Shown here: piece by piece, positions 1 to 8,060 of the stretch
Layout: every line of letters starts with the position of its first letter
How positions within the stretch are numbered: position 1 is the first letter of the stretch
DNA from: Croceibacterium salegens
Lineage (GTDB): Bacteria; Pseudomonadota; Alphaproteobacteria; Sphingomonadales; Sphingomonadaceae
DNA length: 64,000 nucleotides
Direction of reading: 5' to 3'
Assembly (NCBI RefSeq): GCF_009827435.1
Contig: NZ_WTYM01000026.1
Span: forward strand, 1-64,000
Position numbers and translations under genes: made by a program
Notes under the pieces: generated by a model
The model's database searches: none
What the model was told of the DNA's origin: nothing
Seen by the model: only the letters and a program-made list of their open reading frames with translations

Positions 1-440
1 TGCCCGGCCCCGTCCTTGGTGAAGGTGACATAAGGCGCATCGCCCTCGGCCTCGTGAAGCACCACATCCTCGGCCTCGTAAACCACTTCAAGCTCGCGCT
101 CTTCGCGCGCGTCCATGAGGTCCTTGGTCAGCTCGGTCTGGCCGTAGACGACCACCTGCTTGCCAGTCAGTTCGGCGATGTCGATGCGGATCAGCCGTTC
201 GCCGTCGGCGAGGTTGAACCCGTCGTGCGGCAGCCCTTCTGCCTTGAGCCGCGCATCGAGGCCGAGCCGCTCCATCAGCGACACCGTGATCCCTTCGAGC
301 ACCCCGGCGCGGATGCGCGAGAGCACGTAGGCGGGCGAGCGACGTTCCAGCACCACGCACTCGATACCTTCGGCACGCAGAAGGTGGCCAAGCAACAATC
401 CCGCCGGCCCCGCGCCGATTATGCAAACCTGCGTCTTCAA
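1..440 (-). CDS. pobA: 4-hydroxybenzoate 3-monooxygenase, N-terminal part (runs off the window)
   Basis: FAD-dependent aromatic hydroxylase converting 4-hydroxybenzoate to protocatechuate with NAD(P)H and O2 in the cytoplasm. The visible 146 residues begin KTQVCIIGAGPAGLLLG, the GxGxxG dinucleotide-binding loop of the family, followed by the RAGVLE segment and the VYGQTE segment characteristic of PobA; the C-terminal two thirds lie left of base 1. The start is a TTG at 440 with GGAG about nine bases upstream; the nearest upstream ATG is out of frame. It is the last visible gene of a minus-strand operon behind maleylacetate reductase and an intradiol dioxygenase, which ties it to hydroxybenzoate/hydroxyquinol breakdown. 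Family assignment is secure; substrate is inferred from close motif resemblance to known PobA. Confidence 0.9.
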   Translation of the reverse strand, partial: MKTQVCIIGAGPAGLLLGHLLRAEGIECVVLERRSPAYVLSRIRAGVLEGITVSLMERLGLDARLKAEGLPHDGFNLADGERLIRIDIAELTGKQVVVYGQTELTKDLMDAREERELEVVYEAEDVVLHEAEGDAPYVTFTKDGAG

Positions 441-512
441 ACCCTGACTCCGCCGCACATGAATTCACTAACCCCAAGCTACTTCACCGAATCCGCCGCC
501 GCGGCTTTGGCC

Positions 513-1376
513 TCATTCGCGGCTCAGGGCAAAGGTGTAGTGCAGGCTCTTCCACGGGGCGTTCATTTCACGTCCCGCGGGACCCTCGCCAGGGTCGTGT
601 TCGTCGAGTTCGATGATCAACGACGGCTTGACGCCGAACACCGCATCGGAGGTGAGATAAGGGTCGCCGCTTGGGAACAGGTGCGTGACCAATGGCACGA
701 AGCCGTCCGCGGCTAGCTTGAAGTGGACATGGCCGGGCCGCCAGGGATGCCGACCCGTCTTCGCGAGAAGGTCGCCGACCGGGCCGTCGGCCGGAACCTG
801 GTACGAGACCGGCACCACGGCCCAGCACCGCACGCGGCCATCGGCGTCGGTCCTGAAGCGCCCGCGCAGGTCGTATTCGCCCTCAGGCAAGTCGCGCTGC
901 ACATCGTAGAGCCCGTCTGGACCGCCCTCCCAGATATCGACGATCGCGCCTTCGAGCGGCTTGCCGGCGCTGTCGGTCACCTCGATGTCGACCCACAGCG
1001 GGATGCCGTCGTCGCTATCGGTAATCCGGCTGCCCTGCTCGGCGATCGGCGGTTCCTCCACGTAGAACGGCCCGAGCACCGTGCTCTCTGTAACCCCGTC
1101 CTCTTCCGTCTGCTGCAGAGTATCGACCAGCATCGACACACCGAGCACGTCGGAGAGCAGGATGAATTCCTGCCGTGCGCCCTGACAGGTGTGGCCTACC
1201 CGGGTGAGGAATTCGATGGCGCCCATCCATTCGGCCGGCGTCGGATCGACCTCGGTGACGAAGGCATGGAGGTGGCGGATGAGCGCGTTGCTCAGTTCGC
1301 GGGTACGGCCATCGGGCGCCCCGGCGAAACTGGCGAGGGCCGAGCGGGTAATCTGTTCGGGCGTTACGGCGTTCAT
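513..1376 (-). CDS. Intradiol ring-cleavage dioxygenase, hydroxyquinol 1,2-dioxygenase type
   Basis: Non-haem Fe(III) dioxygenase of 287 aa that would cleave hydroxyquinol (or a catechol) between the two hydroxyls to give maleylacetate. It has the N-terminal helical dimer domain (FLTRVGHTC), the VLGPFYVE signature, and the four family iron ligands: Tyr in GLYDVQ, Tyr in GEYDLRGRF, and the two His of RPGHVHFKL. Start ATG 1376 overlaps the stop of the upstream maleylacetate reductase gene by one base (TGATG), implying translational coupling. The direct neighbour maleylacetate reductase makes hydroxyquinol or chlorocatechol the likely substrate rather than plain catechol; this is inference from context. 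A longer reading frame continues upstream but lies inside the neighbour gene. Confidence 0.9.
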   Translation of the reverse strand: MNAVTPEQITRSALASFAGAPDGRTRELSNALIRHLHAFVTEVDPTPAEWMGAIEFLTRVGHTCQGARQEFILLSDVLGVSMLVDTLQQTEEDGVTESTVLGPFYVEEPPIAEQGSRITDSDDGIPLWVDIEVTDSAGKPLEGAIVDIWEGGPDGLYDVQRDLPEGEYDLRGRFRTDADGRVRCWAVVPVSYQVPADGPVGDLLAKTGRHPWRPGHVHFKLAADGFVPLVTHLFPSGDPYLTSDAVFGVKPSLIIELDEHDPGEGPAGREMNAPWKSLHYTFALSRE

Positions 1377-2443
1377 CAATGCATCTCCTCCGGCGGCCGG
1401 CCGTCCCAGGCTGCTTCGAGCAGCTTCTGCAGGCCGTGCGCATCGAGCGGTTCCGGGTTCCAGTACGGATTGGCCATGGTCAGATCGACCGCGCGGCCGA
1501 TACCCTCGCGCGGCATGCCGAGTTCTGCAAGCGTCATCGGCGCGCCAAGGCGTTTTGCAAGGTCCCACATCCCCCGCGGCGCCTGCTCGACACCGAGCAC
1601 GCGGGCAACCCTGGCCATGGCTCCGCTTGCTGCGCGGGCATTATAGGCCATGGCGTGCGGCAGGATCACCGAGTGCGTCGCGGCGTGCGGCAGGCCGAAG
1701 GTCCCTCCGAGCGTGTGGCAAAGCTTATGGTGAAGCGCCATGCCGACCACGCCCAGGGTCACGCCGCAGGCCCACGCGCCATAGAGCGCATCCGAACGCG
1801 GGCCCGAAGCTGTCGGATCGGCGACCAGTCGCGGCAGGGCGCCAGCCAGCGCCCTGATGCCGTCCTCGGCGAGCAGCGAGGTCAGCGGATTGGCGTCGGG
1901 CGAGTAGAGGCCCTCGACCGAATGGGCGATGGCGTTGAGCCCCGATGTCACCGTCACGTCCACCGGCAGGCCCAACGTCAGTTCCACGTCGTAGACCACC
2001 ACCTCGGGCAGTACCCTCATGTTGCGCTGAATGGTCTTCACGCCGTTTTCGGTCTGGCCGAGGACTGGTGTAGCCTCGGAACCGGCGTAGGTCGTCGGCA
2101 CGACCACTTGCGGCAGGTCGGTACGCAGCGCGATCGCCTTGCCCAGCCCGATGGTCGAACCTCCGCCGATCGCCACCACGCAATCCGCGCCGGTCTCGGC
2201 CACCTTTGCCATCGCCGTTTCTGTGACTTCGACCGGCGTGTGCATCGCCGCGCCGGCAAAATGCCCGCAGGCGAGATCACCAAGTTGCGCCACCAGCCGC
2301 TCGCCCATGCCGGCCTGCCCGGGCGTCGTCAGTACGAGCGCACGCGTGCATCCGAGCGCCGTGATCTCCCTGCCCAACTCGGACATCGTGCCTCGGCCGA
2401 ACACGAACCGGCCCGGCAAGGCGTTGTAAGCGAATGGCTCCAT
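1376..2443 (-). CDS. Maleylacetate reductase (iron-containing alcohol dehydrogenase family)
   Basis: Protein of 355 aa that would reduce maleylacetate to 3-oxoadipate with NADH, feeding aromatic carbon to the TCA cycle. It opens MEPFAYNALPGRFVFG and shows the family glycine-rich segment AIGGGSTIGLGKAIAL and the TTYAGSEATP motif; the His-containing region HHKLCHTLGG is the usual metal or active-site region. The ATG at 2443 is chosen because the open frame upstream runs into the divergent promoter region and the family starts at this residue. First gene of the operon with the intradiol dioxygenase and pobA; a 170-bp gap separates it from the divergent E1 gene. Confidence 0.9.
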   Translation of the reverse strand: MEPFAYNALPGRFVFGRGTMSELGREITALGCTRALVLTTPGQAGMGERLVAQLGDLACGHFAGAAMHTPVEVTETAMAKVAETGADCVVAIGGGSTIGLGKAIALRTDLPQVVVPTTYAGSEATPVLGQTENGVKTIQRNMRVLPEVVVYDVELTLGLPVDVTVTSGLNAIAHSVEGLYSPDANPLTSLLAEDGIRALAGALPRLVADPTASGPRSDALYGAWACGVTLGVVGMALHHKLCHTLGGTFGLPHAATHSVILPHAMAYNARAASGAMARVARVLGVEQAPRGMWDLAKRLGAPMTLAELGMPREGIGRAVDLTMANPYWNPEPLDAHGLQKLLEAAWDGRPPEEMH

Positions 2444-2613
2444 GCCAGACCGTCTAGCGGGCGATTGGGGCCGGGTGAACAACCTCGTGCCGCGATCCCT
2501 GCAGGGAACGGCGGGTTACTCATGCAACTATCTTTCGACCCTGCAGTTCGGCTGCTAGGGGGCTGTCACGCTGGCCGACCAACGCCGGTACTTTCGCATT
2601 CGAGGCTCCCGGC
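2444..2613. promoter_or_regulatory. Divergent promoter region between two catabolic operons
   Basis: The 170 bases separate the start of maleylacetate reductase (minus) from the start of the E1 fusion (plus), so both operon promoters must lie here or inside the gene ends. I see no convincing -35/-10 pair and no clear palindrome. No regulator gene lies beside it. Confidence 0.4.
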
Positions 2614-4800
2614 ATGGACCGCGCCAGTATCGTTCACGACAACTTCCTGCGCCGGGTGGCGGTGGGCGACTTTCCGGCTGGCAATGCGCCCGATCGGACG
2701 CTCGCCCCGGAACTTGCCGTATCGATCTTCCGCTCGGCCTGCCTGACCCGCGCGCTCGACCGCGAAAGCCGGACTATGCAGGCGACGGGCAAGGGCTTCT
2801 ACACTATCGGCTCCTCGGGACACGAGGGCATGGCGGCGGTGGCCGCGGCGTTGCGGCCGACCGACATGGCCTTCCTCCACTATCGCGACGCCGCCTTCCA
2901 GATCCAGCGCGCCGCGCAGGTTCCGGGCCAGACCATCGCCTGGGACATGCTGCTTTCCTTCGCCTGCTCGAGCGAGGACCCGATCTCGGGCGGACGGCAC
3001 AAGGTTCTCGGCTCCAAAGCGCTCAACATCCCGCCGCAGACCTCGACCATCGCCAGCCATCTGCCCAAGGCGGTGGGCGCGGCCTATTCGATCGGCCTTG
3101 CCAGGCGCCAGCCGCCCGAGTTCCGGCAGTTGCCCGACGACGCCATCGTCTATTGCTCGTTCGGCGATGCCTCGGTGAACCACTCGACCGCGCAGGGCGC
3201 GTTCAACACCGCGGGGTGGACGAGCTACCAGTCGGTCCCATTGCCGCTGCTGTTCGTGTGCGAGGACAACGGCATTGGCATCTCGACCAAGACGCCGAGG
3301 GGCTGGATCAAGGCGAACTTCGAAAACCGGCCCGGAATCAGATACTTCGAGTGCGACGGGCTCGACATCTACGAGACTTATCGCTTGGCGCAGCAGGCCG
3401 CGCTCTACGTTCGCACCCGGCGCAAGCCTGCGTTCCTGCATGTGCGCACCATCCGGCTCTATGGCCATGCCGGGGCGGACGTGGCGATGGCCTATCTTTC
3501 GCGAGCAGAGGTCGAGGCCGAGGAGGCGCAGGACCCGCTGCTGCACATGGCCCGCCAGCTTGGCGAAGTCGGTGTACTTTCTGCGAATGAAACGCTTGAT
3601 ATCTACCGGAACACCGCCGAACGCGTGTCGCGCGTTTCGGCCGAAGCCGTCACCCGCCCACATCTCGAAACCGCCGACGAGGTCATGGCCAGCCTGATCC
3701 CGCCGCGGCGCGAATGTCGGCCGAGCAACGGCCCCGATGCCGAGACGCGAGCCGAGCTGTTCGGATCGGATATGGCGCTGATGGAAAAGCCCCAGCCGAT
3801 GGGCAAGCTCATCAACATGGCGCTGACCGACCTCATGCTCGAGCATGGCGAGATCGTGATGATGGGCGAGGACATCGCGAAGAAGGGCGGCAACTACGGC
3901 ATCACCCAGCGACTCTCGACACGCTTCGGCTCGCCCCGCGTGATCGACACCCTGCTCGACGAGCAGTCGATCCTCGGCCTCGCCATCGGCATGGCGCAGA
4001 ACGGCTTCATCCCGATCCCCGAGATCCAGTTCCTCGCCTACCTGCACAACGCCGAGGACCAGCTGCGGGGCGAGGCGGCGACGCTGCCGTTCTTCTCGAA
4101 CGGGCAATTTACCAACCCGATGGTCGTGCGGATTTCCGGTCTCGGCTACCAGAAGGGCTTCGGCGGGCACTTCCACAACGACAATTCGGTGGCGGTGCTG
4201 CGCGACATCCCCGGCCTGATCCTCGCCTGCCCGTCGAACGGGGCCGATGCGGCGAAGATGCTGCGCGAATGCGTGCGGCTGGCGCGCGAGGAGCAGCGGC
4301 TGGTGGTGTTCCTCGAACCCATAGCGCTCTACCCGATGCGCGACCTTCACGAGACCGGCGACGGCGGCTGGATGCGGACCTATCCCGCGCCCGGTGAAAG
4401 GATCCCGATCGGCGAGGTCGGGGTGCACGGCGCGGGCAAGGACCTCGCCATCGTCACTTTCGGCAACGGCGCATACCTCGCGCAGCAGGCGCTGCCGCTG
4501 CTCGCCGCAAATGGCGTGAAGGCGCGCATTGTCGATGTCCGCTGGCTCTCGCCCTTGCCGGTCGAGGGCATCGCGAAGGCGCTCAAGGACTGCGGCGCGG
4601 CGCTTATCGTCGACGAGACCCGGCGCAGCGGCGGGGTGGCCGAAGCGCTGATGGCGCTGGTCGAGGAAGAGACCGGACTGCCGCACGCGCGCCTCACGGG
4701 AGAAGACAGCTTCATCCCGACCGGCCCGGCCTATGCCGCGACCATGCCCTCGCGCGACAGCATCATTGCCGCCGCGCTCGACCTGGTGGGCCGCAAGTGA
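2614..4800 (+). CDS. Fused E1 alpha-beta thiamine-diphosphate-dependent 2-oxoacid dehydrogenase
   Basis: Protein of 728 aa joining the alpha and beta chains of a pyruvate/branched-chain 2-oxoacid dehydrogenase E1. The alpha half (about 1-360) has the thiamine diphosphate region beginning FGDASVNHST and ending CEDNGIGIS; the beta half (about 385-728) starts MGKLINMALTDLM and contains MGEDIAKKGGNYG and the LDEQSILGLAIG segment. It would decarboxylate a 2-oxoacid and pass the acyl group to a lipoyl carrier. No E2, E3 or lipoyl domain is encoded nearby; instead the next gene, overlapping by one base, is a FabD-like acyltransferase. First gene of a four-gene operon. Substrate unknown. The long antisense open frame across it is a codon-bias shadow. 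Confidence 0.88.
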   Translation: MDRASIVHDNFLRRVAVGDFPAGNAPDRTLAPELAVSIFRSACLTRALDRESRTMQATGKGFYTIGSSGHEGMAAVAAALRPTDMAFLHYRDAAFQIQRAAQVPGQTIAWDMLLSFACSSEDPISGGRHKVLGSKALNIPPQTSTIASHLPKAVGAAYSIGLARRQPPEFRQLPDDAIVYCSFGDASVNHSTAQGAFNTAGWTSYQSVPLPLLFVCEDNGIGISTKTPRGWIKANFENRPGIRYFECDGLDIYETYRLAQQAALYVRTRRKPAFLHVRTIRLYGHAGADVAMAYLSRAEVEAEEAQDPLLHMARQLGEVGVLSANETLDIYRNTAERVSRVSAEAVTRPHLETADEVMASLIPPRRECRPSNGPDAETRAELFGSDMALMEKPQPMGKLINMALTDLMLEHGEIVMMGEDIAKKGGNYGITQRLSTRFGSPRVIDTLLDEQSILGLAIGMAQNGFIPIPEIQFLAYLHNAEDQLRGEAATLPFFSNGQFTNPMVVRISGLGYQKGFGGHFHNDNSVAVLRDIPGLILACPSNGADAAKMLRECVRLAREEQRLVVFLEPIALYPMRDLHETGDGGWMRTYPAPGERIPIGEVGVHGAGKDLAIVTFGNGAYLAQQALPLLAANGVKARIVDVRWLSPLPVEGIAKALKDCGAALIVDETRRSGGVAEALMALVEEETGLPHARLTGEDSFIPTGPAYAATMPSRDSIIAAALDLVGRK

Positions 4801-5834
4801 TGCAGACCGCCGTCGTCATCTGCCCCGGACGCGGGACTTACAACGCGGCCGAGCTCGGCTACCTCGGCCGGCACTTCCCCGACGCCGCCCTGCTGCGCCG
4901 GTTCGACGCCCTGCGCGCCGAGGCGGGGCAGGACACGCTGAGCGCGCTCGACGGCGCGGAGCGGTTCTCGCTCGCCAGGCATTCGCGCGGCGACAATGCC
5001 TCTGGCCTTATCTTCGCCGCCTCGCTCGGCGATTTCCTGGCCATCGACCGCACGGCGATCGAGGTGGTCGCGGTGACCGGCAATTCGATGGGCTGGTACT
5101 CGGCGCTGGCTTGCGGCGGGGCGCTTTCGCCCGAGAACGGATTCCGCGTCGCAAACACCATGGGCACGCTGATGCAGCAGGCGCTGATCGGCGGACAGAC
5201 GATCTACCCGTGGCTGGACGATGACTGGGTGCCCCGCCCCGAGCGCAAGCGCGAACTTCTCGACCTTGTCGCGACAATCGGCGCGGAGCCGGACAAGCAA
5301 CTGTACCTGTCGATCGACCTTGGCGGAATGCTGGTGCTGGCCGGCAATGCCGTCGGGCTCGAAGCGTTCGAAAAGGCGGTTCCGCCGGTGCAGGAGCGCT
5401 TCCCGATGCGGCTCGGCAACCATGCCGCGTTCCACACGCGGTTGCAGGAGCCGGTGGCCGCGGCCGGACGGGCGGCGCTACCGGTAGGAATGTTCGGCCA
5501 ACCGAACCAGCCGCTGATCGACGGGCGCGGCAATGTCTGGTGGCCCGCCGCGACCGATGTGGCGGCGCTCCATGACTACACCCTCGGCCACCAGGTGACC
5601 GAGAGCTACGACTTCACCCGCGCTGTGACCGCCGCCGCGCGCGAGTTCGCGCCCGACCTGTTCATCGTCCTCGGCCCCGGCACGACGCTCGGAGGCGCGG
5701 TGGCGCAGTCGTTGATTCTCGCCCAGTGGCGCGGAATGGGCAGCAAAGCGGATTTCCGCGAGCGGCAGGCCGAGACCCCGCTGCTCGCCTCGATGGGAAT
5801 GCCCGAGCAGCGCCCGCTCGTAACGGCAAGCTAG
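4800..5834 (+). CDS. FabD-like acyltransferase (malonyl-CoA:ACP transacylase fold)
   Basis: Acyl-transferase-fold protein of 344 aa. The nucleophile elbow is GNSMGW with Ser96, and the second catalytic region NHAAFH supplies His212, matching the Ser-His pair of FabD-type transacylases. An Arg usually used to bind a malonyl carboxylate is not obvious to me, so the acyl group is unknown. ATG 4800 overlaps the stop of the E1 gene (TGATG); a GTG three bases earlier is possible. Its placement directly after a fused E1 without E2 suggests it may handle the acyl product of that enzyme, which is inference. Annotating it as a housekeeping fatty-acid gene would be misleading given its catabolic operon. 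Confidence 0.78.
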   Translation: MQTAVVICPGRGTYNAAELGYLGRHFPDAALLRRFDALRAEAGQDTLSALDGAERFSLARHSRGDNASGLIFAASLGDFLAIDRTAIEVVAVTGNSMGWYSALACGGALSPENGFRVANTMGTLMQQALIGGQTIYPWLDDDWVPRPERKRELLDLVATIGAEPDKQLYLSIDLGGMLVLAGNAVGLEAFEKAVPPVQERFPMRLGNHAAFHTRLQEPVAAAGRAALPVGMFGQPNQPLIDGRGNVWWPAATDVAALHDYTLGHQVTESYDFTRAVTAAAREFAPDLFIVLGPGTTLGGAVAQSLILAQWRGMGSKADFRERQAETPLLASMGMPEQRPLVTAS

Positions 5835-5941
5835 TTACACTCGATACGGTCACATTGCCTCGTCCGGCGGGTTTGCCTAGACGCCCTCGGCTCGCGCCGG
5901 ACTCGCGCGATGCCGGATCGAACGAACGAGGGTGCCAGCGG

Positions 5942-7231
5942 ATGCCGCAGCAAAGGGTTTTGATTGCAGGTGGCGGTATCGGCGGCCTCGCACTGGCGCT
6001 CACGCTCGAACAGATCGGCGTGCCGTGCACGGTGTTCGAGAGCGTGCGCGAACTGAGGCCGCTCGGCGTCGGGATCAACATCCAGCCCAATGCCGTGCGC
6101 GAGCTGCACGATCTCGGCATCGGCGAGGACGAGCTCGGCGAAGTCGGCATCCCGGCGCGTGAATGGGCGCTGGTCGGGCTCAACGGCAAGGAAATATATT
6201 CAGAGCCGCGCGGCAAGCTGGCCGGGTACAGGTGGCACCAGTACGCGCTCCACCGCGGACGGCTGCACCTCCTGCTGGCGCGGAAGGTGATCGAGCGGCT
6301 CGGGCCGGACGCGCTGCTGCTCGATCACAGGGTCACCGGGTACCGCAAGGAAGCCGACGGATCGGTCACCGCGCTCGTCGCTACGCCCGAGGGACCGCGC
6401 GAATTCAACGGCGCGCTGCTGTTAGGTGCCGACGGGATTCATTCCGCGGTCCGTGCGCAGATGCACCCGAACCAACCGTCGATCCACTGGGGCGGGACGA
6501 TCATGTGGCGCGGCACCTCGCGCGGGCAACCGATCCGCAGCGGGTCCTCGTTCGTCGGCCTCGGCACCAGCCGCCACCGCGTGGTCTTCTATCCAATCTC
6601 GCAGCCCGACGAGCACGGCAGGGCCGACATAAACTGGGTCGCCGAAAAGACTTACGACACCGATCACGACTGGGCCAAGTCGGGCTGGTTCCGCCCGGTC
6701 GGGCTCGACGAGTTCGCCCACGAGTTCGAGGATTTCGTCTACGACTGGCTCGACCTCCCTGCCCTGCTGGCCAGTTCCGAGATCGCCTACGAGAACCCGA
6801 TGATCGACCGCGATCCGTTGCCGACCTGGGTCGATGGCCCGGTGGCGCTGATTGGCGACGCCGCACACCCGATGTACCCGACCGGCTCGAACGGAGCTTC
6901 GCAGGCGATCATCGACGCACGCCAGATCGGCAAGTCCATGCTCGACCACGGCGTCACCGAGGCAAGCCTTGCCGCCTACGACGAGCAGTTCTGCGGCCCC
7001 ATCGGCCATATCGCCCTGCGCAATCGCGGCGCCGGCCCGTTCGGCCTGCTGAACATGGTCGAAGACCGTTGCGGCGGCGAGTTCGATGACATCGACGCGG
7101 TGATTCCGTCCGAGGAGCGCGCCGCCTTCATGCTGGCCTACCAGCGGGCTGCGGGCTTCGCGAAGGACCGCCTCAACGCTGCGCCGCGGACAATCCCCGA
7201 AGGCGCGCAAGTGGCGAAGGTGGAGGCATGA
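5942..7231 (+). CDS. FAD-dependent aromatic monooxygenase
   Basis: Single-component flavoprotein hydroxylase of 429 aa. The N-terminus holds the Rossmann motif GGGIGGLALALTLEQIG; the GADGIHSAVR segment (about residue 160) is the family DG motif, and GDAAHPMYPTGSNGASQAI (about residue 305) is the FAD ribityl-binding GD motif. The family includes salicylate and 3-hydroxybenzoate hydroxylases and PhzS-like enzymes; substrate cannot be told from sequence. ATG 5942 is chosen because it immediately precedes the Rossmann strand; the open frame upstream reaches back into the previous gene. The gap from the acyltransferase stop is about 107 bases, and the DUF3237 gene downstream overlaps its stop by four bases. 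Confidence 0.87.
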   Translation: MPQQRVLIAGGGIGGLALALTLEQIGVPCTVFESVRELRPLGVGINIQPNAVRELHDLGIGEDELGEVGIPAREWALVGLNGKEIYSEPRGKLAGYRWHQYALHRGRLHLLLARKVIERLGPDALLLDHRVTGYRKEADGSVTALVATPEGPREFNGALLLGADGIHSAVRAQMHPNQPSIHWGGTIMWRGTSRGQPIRSGSSFVGLGTSRHRVVFYPISQPDEHGRADINWVAEKTYDTDHDWAKSGWFRPVGLDEFAHEFEDFVYDWLDLPALLASSEIAYENPMIDRDPLPTWVDGPVALIGDAAHPMYPTGSNGASQAIIDARQIGKSMLDHGVTEASLAAYDEQFCGPIGHIALRNRGAGPFGLLNMVEDRCGGEFDDIDAVIPSEERAAFMLAYQRAAGFAKDRLNAAPRTIPEGAQVAKVEA

Positions 7232-7683
7232 TTCCGCAGCTCGAACACGCCTGCGACATCGTGGCCCAGCTGTCCGCGCCGCACGAGATGGGCGAGGCTC
7301 CGGGCGGTACCCGGCGCATCATCCCCATCGTCGGCGGCACCGTGACGGGACCGCTCCTGCAGGGCCGCATCCTCAACGTCGGCGCCGACTGGCAGACGGT
7401 GACGGCGAACGGGGTCGCCCAGCTAGATGCGCGTTATGCCATCGAGACGCCGGACGGCGCGGTGATCGAGGTGATCAGCCGCGGCATCCGCGACGCCTCG
7501 CCCGAGGTCGCCGCGCGCATCGCCGCGGGCGAACAGGTGCCGCTGTCGGAATACTACATGCGCACCGCGATCCGCCTCGAATGCGGCGCGCCGGCCTACG
7601 ACTGGGTCAATCGCTCGCTGTTCCTGGCGACGGGAGGCAAGGTCGGATCGACCGTCAGCCTCTCGGTCTATCGCGTCGCCTAG
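7228..7683 (+). CDS. DUF3237 (UPF0311) family protein
   Basis: Protein of 151 aa matching the DUF3237 family: an N-terminal GGTRRIIPIVGGTVTGP strand region, GRILNVGADWQTV, and the C-terminal VNRSLFLATG segment. The family forms a small beta-barrel of unknown chemistry and recurs in aromatic-catabolic clusters. It overlaps the monooxygenase stop by four bases (ATGA), so it is probably co-translated and may act on the product of that enzyme (inference). Its stop overlaps tail-to-tail by four bases with the convergent MerR regulator. Confidence 0.85.
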   Translation: MIPQLEHACDIVAQLSAPHEMGEAPGGTRRIIPIVGGTVTGPLLQGRILNVGADWQTVTANGVAQLDARYAIETPDGAVIEVISRGIRDASPEVAARIAAGEQVPLSEYYMRTAIRLECGAPAYDWVNRSLFLATGGKVGSTVSLSVYRVA

Positions 7684-8060
7684 CCGCGCGCGAGAAAGGC
7701 GACCGACTCCTTCTCGATCTCGCTCAGTTCGCGGATCGTCTCCTCGATCGCCTTGCGCTGGTTCTTCAGGTCCTCCAGCCGGGTCCGCACCCGCTCGAGC
7801 AGGGCCTCGATCTGGTGGTGCTGGTCGGCATCGACCTCGTAGAGTTCGAGGAATTCGCTGATCTCGCGCAAGCTGAAGCCGAGGCGCTTGCCACGCAGGA
7901 TCAATTTCATCCGCCCGAGGTCGCGCCGGGTGTAAACACGGGTCGAACCGATCCGCTGCGGGCTGATAAGCCCCTTGTCCTCGTAGAAGCGCAGCGTGCG
8001 ATGGGTAACGCCGAGCTCGTTGGCGACGTCCTGGATGCCCCAGAGGTCTGCCGGCTTCAT
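7680..8060 (-). CDS. MerR-family transcriptional regulator of acyl-CoA catabolism (LiuR-like)
   Basis: Protein of 126 aa with an N-terminal winged helix (IQDVANELGVTHRTLRFYEDKGLI, about 8-32), the wing RIGSTRVYTRRDL, and a long C-terminal coiled coil (about 80-122) for dimerisation. It lacks the Cys pattern of metal-sensing MerR proteins. The start overlaps the stop of fadD (ATGA). MerR proteins of this type (LiuR and relatives) control branched-chain and fatty acyl-CoA degradation operons through a TTGAC-type palindrome; such a palindrome is present at 9806-9821 between fadD and the thiolase gene, so autoregulation of the fadD-merR operon and control of the divergent operon is likely. Confidence 0.87.
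   Translation of the reverse strand: MKPADLWGIQDVANELGVTHRTLRFYEDKGLISPQRIGSTRVYTRRDLGRMKLILRGKRLGFSLREISEFLELYEVDADQHHQIEALLERVRTRLEDLKNQRKAIEETIRELSEIEKESVAFLARG

Noticed and set aside
2566-4686. Long antisense open frame (706 codons) opposite the E1 fusion
   Set aside because: It mirrors the third-position GC bias of the real gene, has no recognisable domain and overlaps a complete dehydrogenase.
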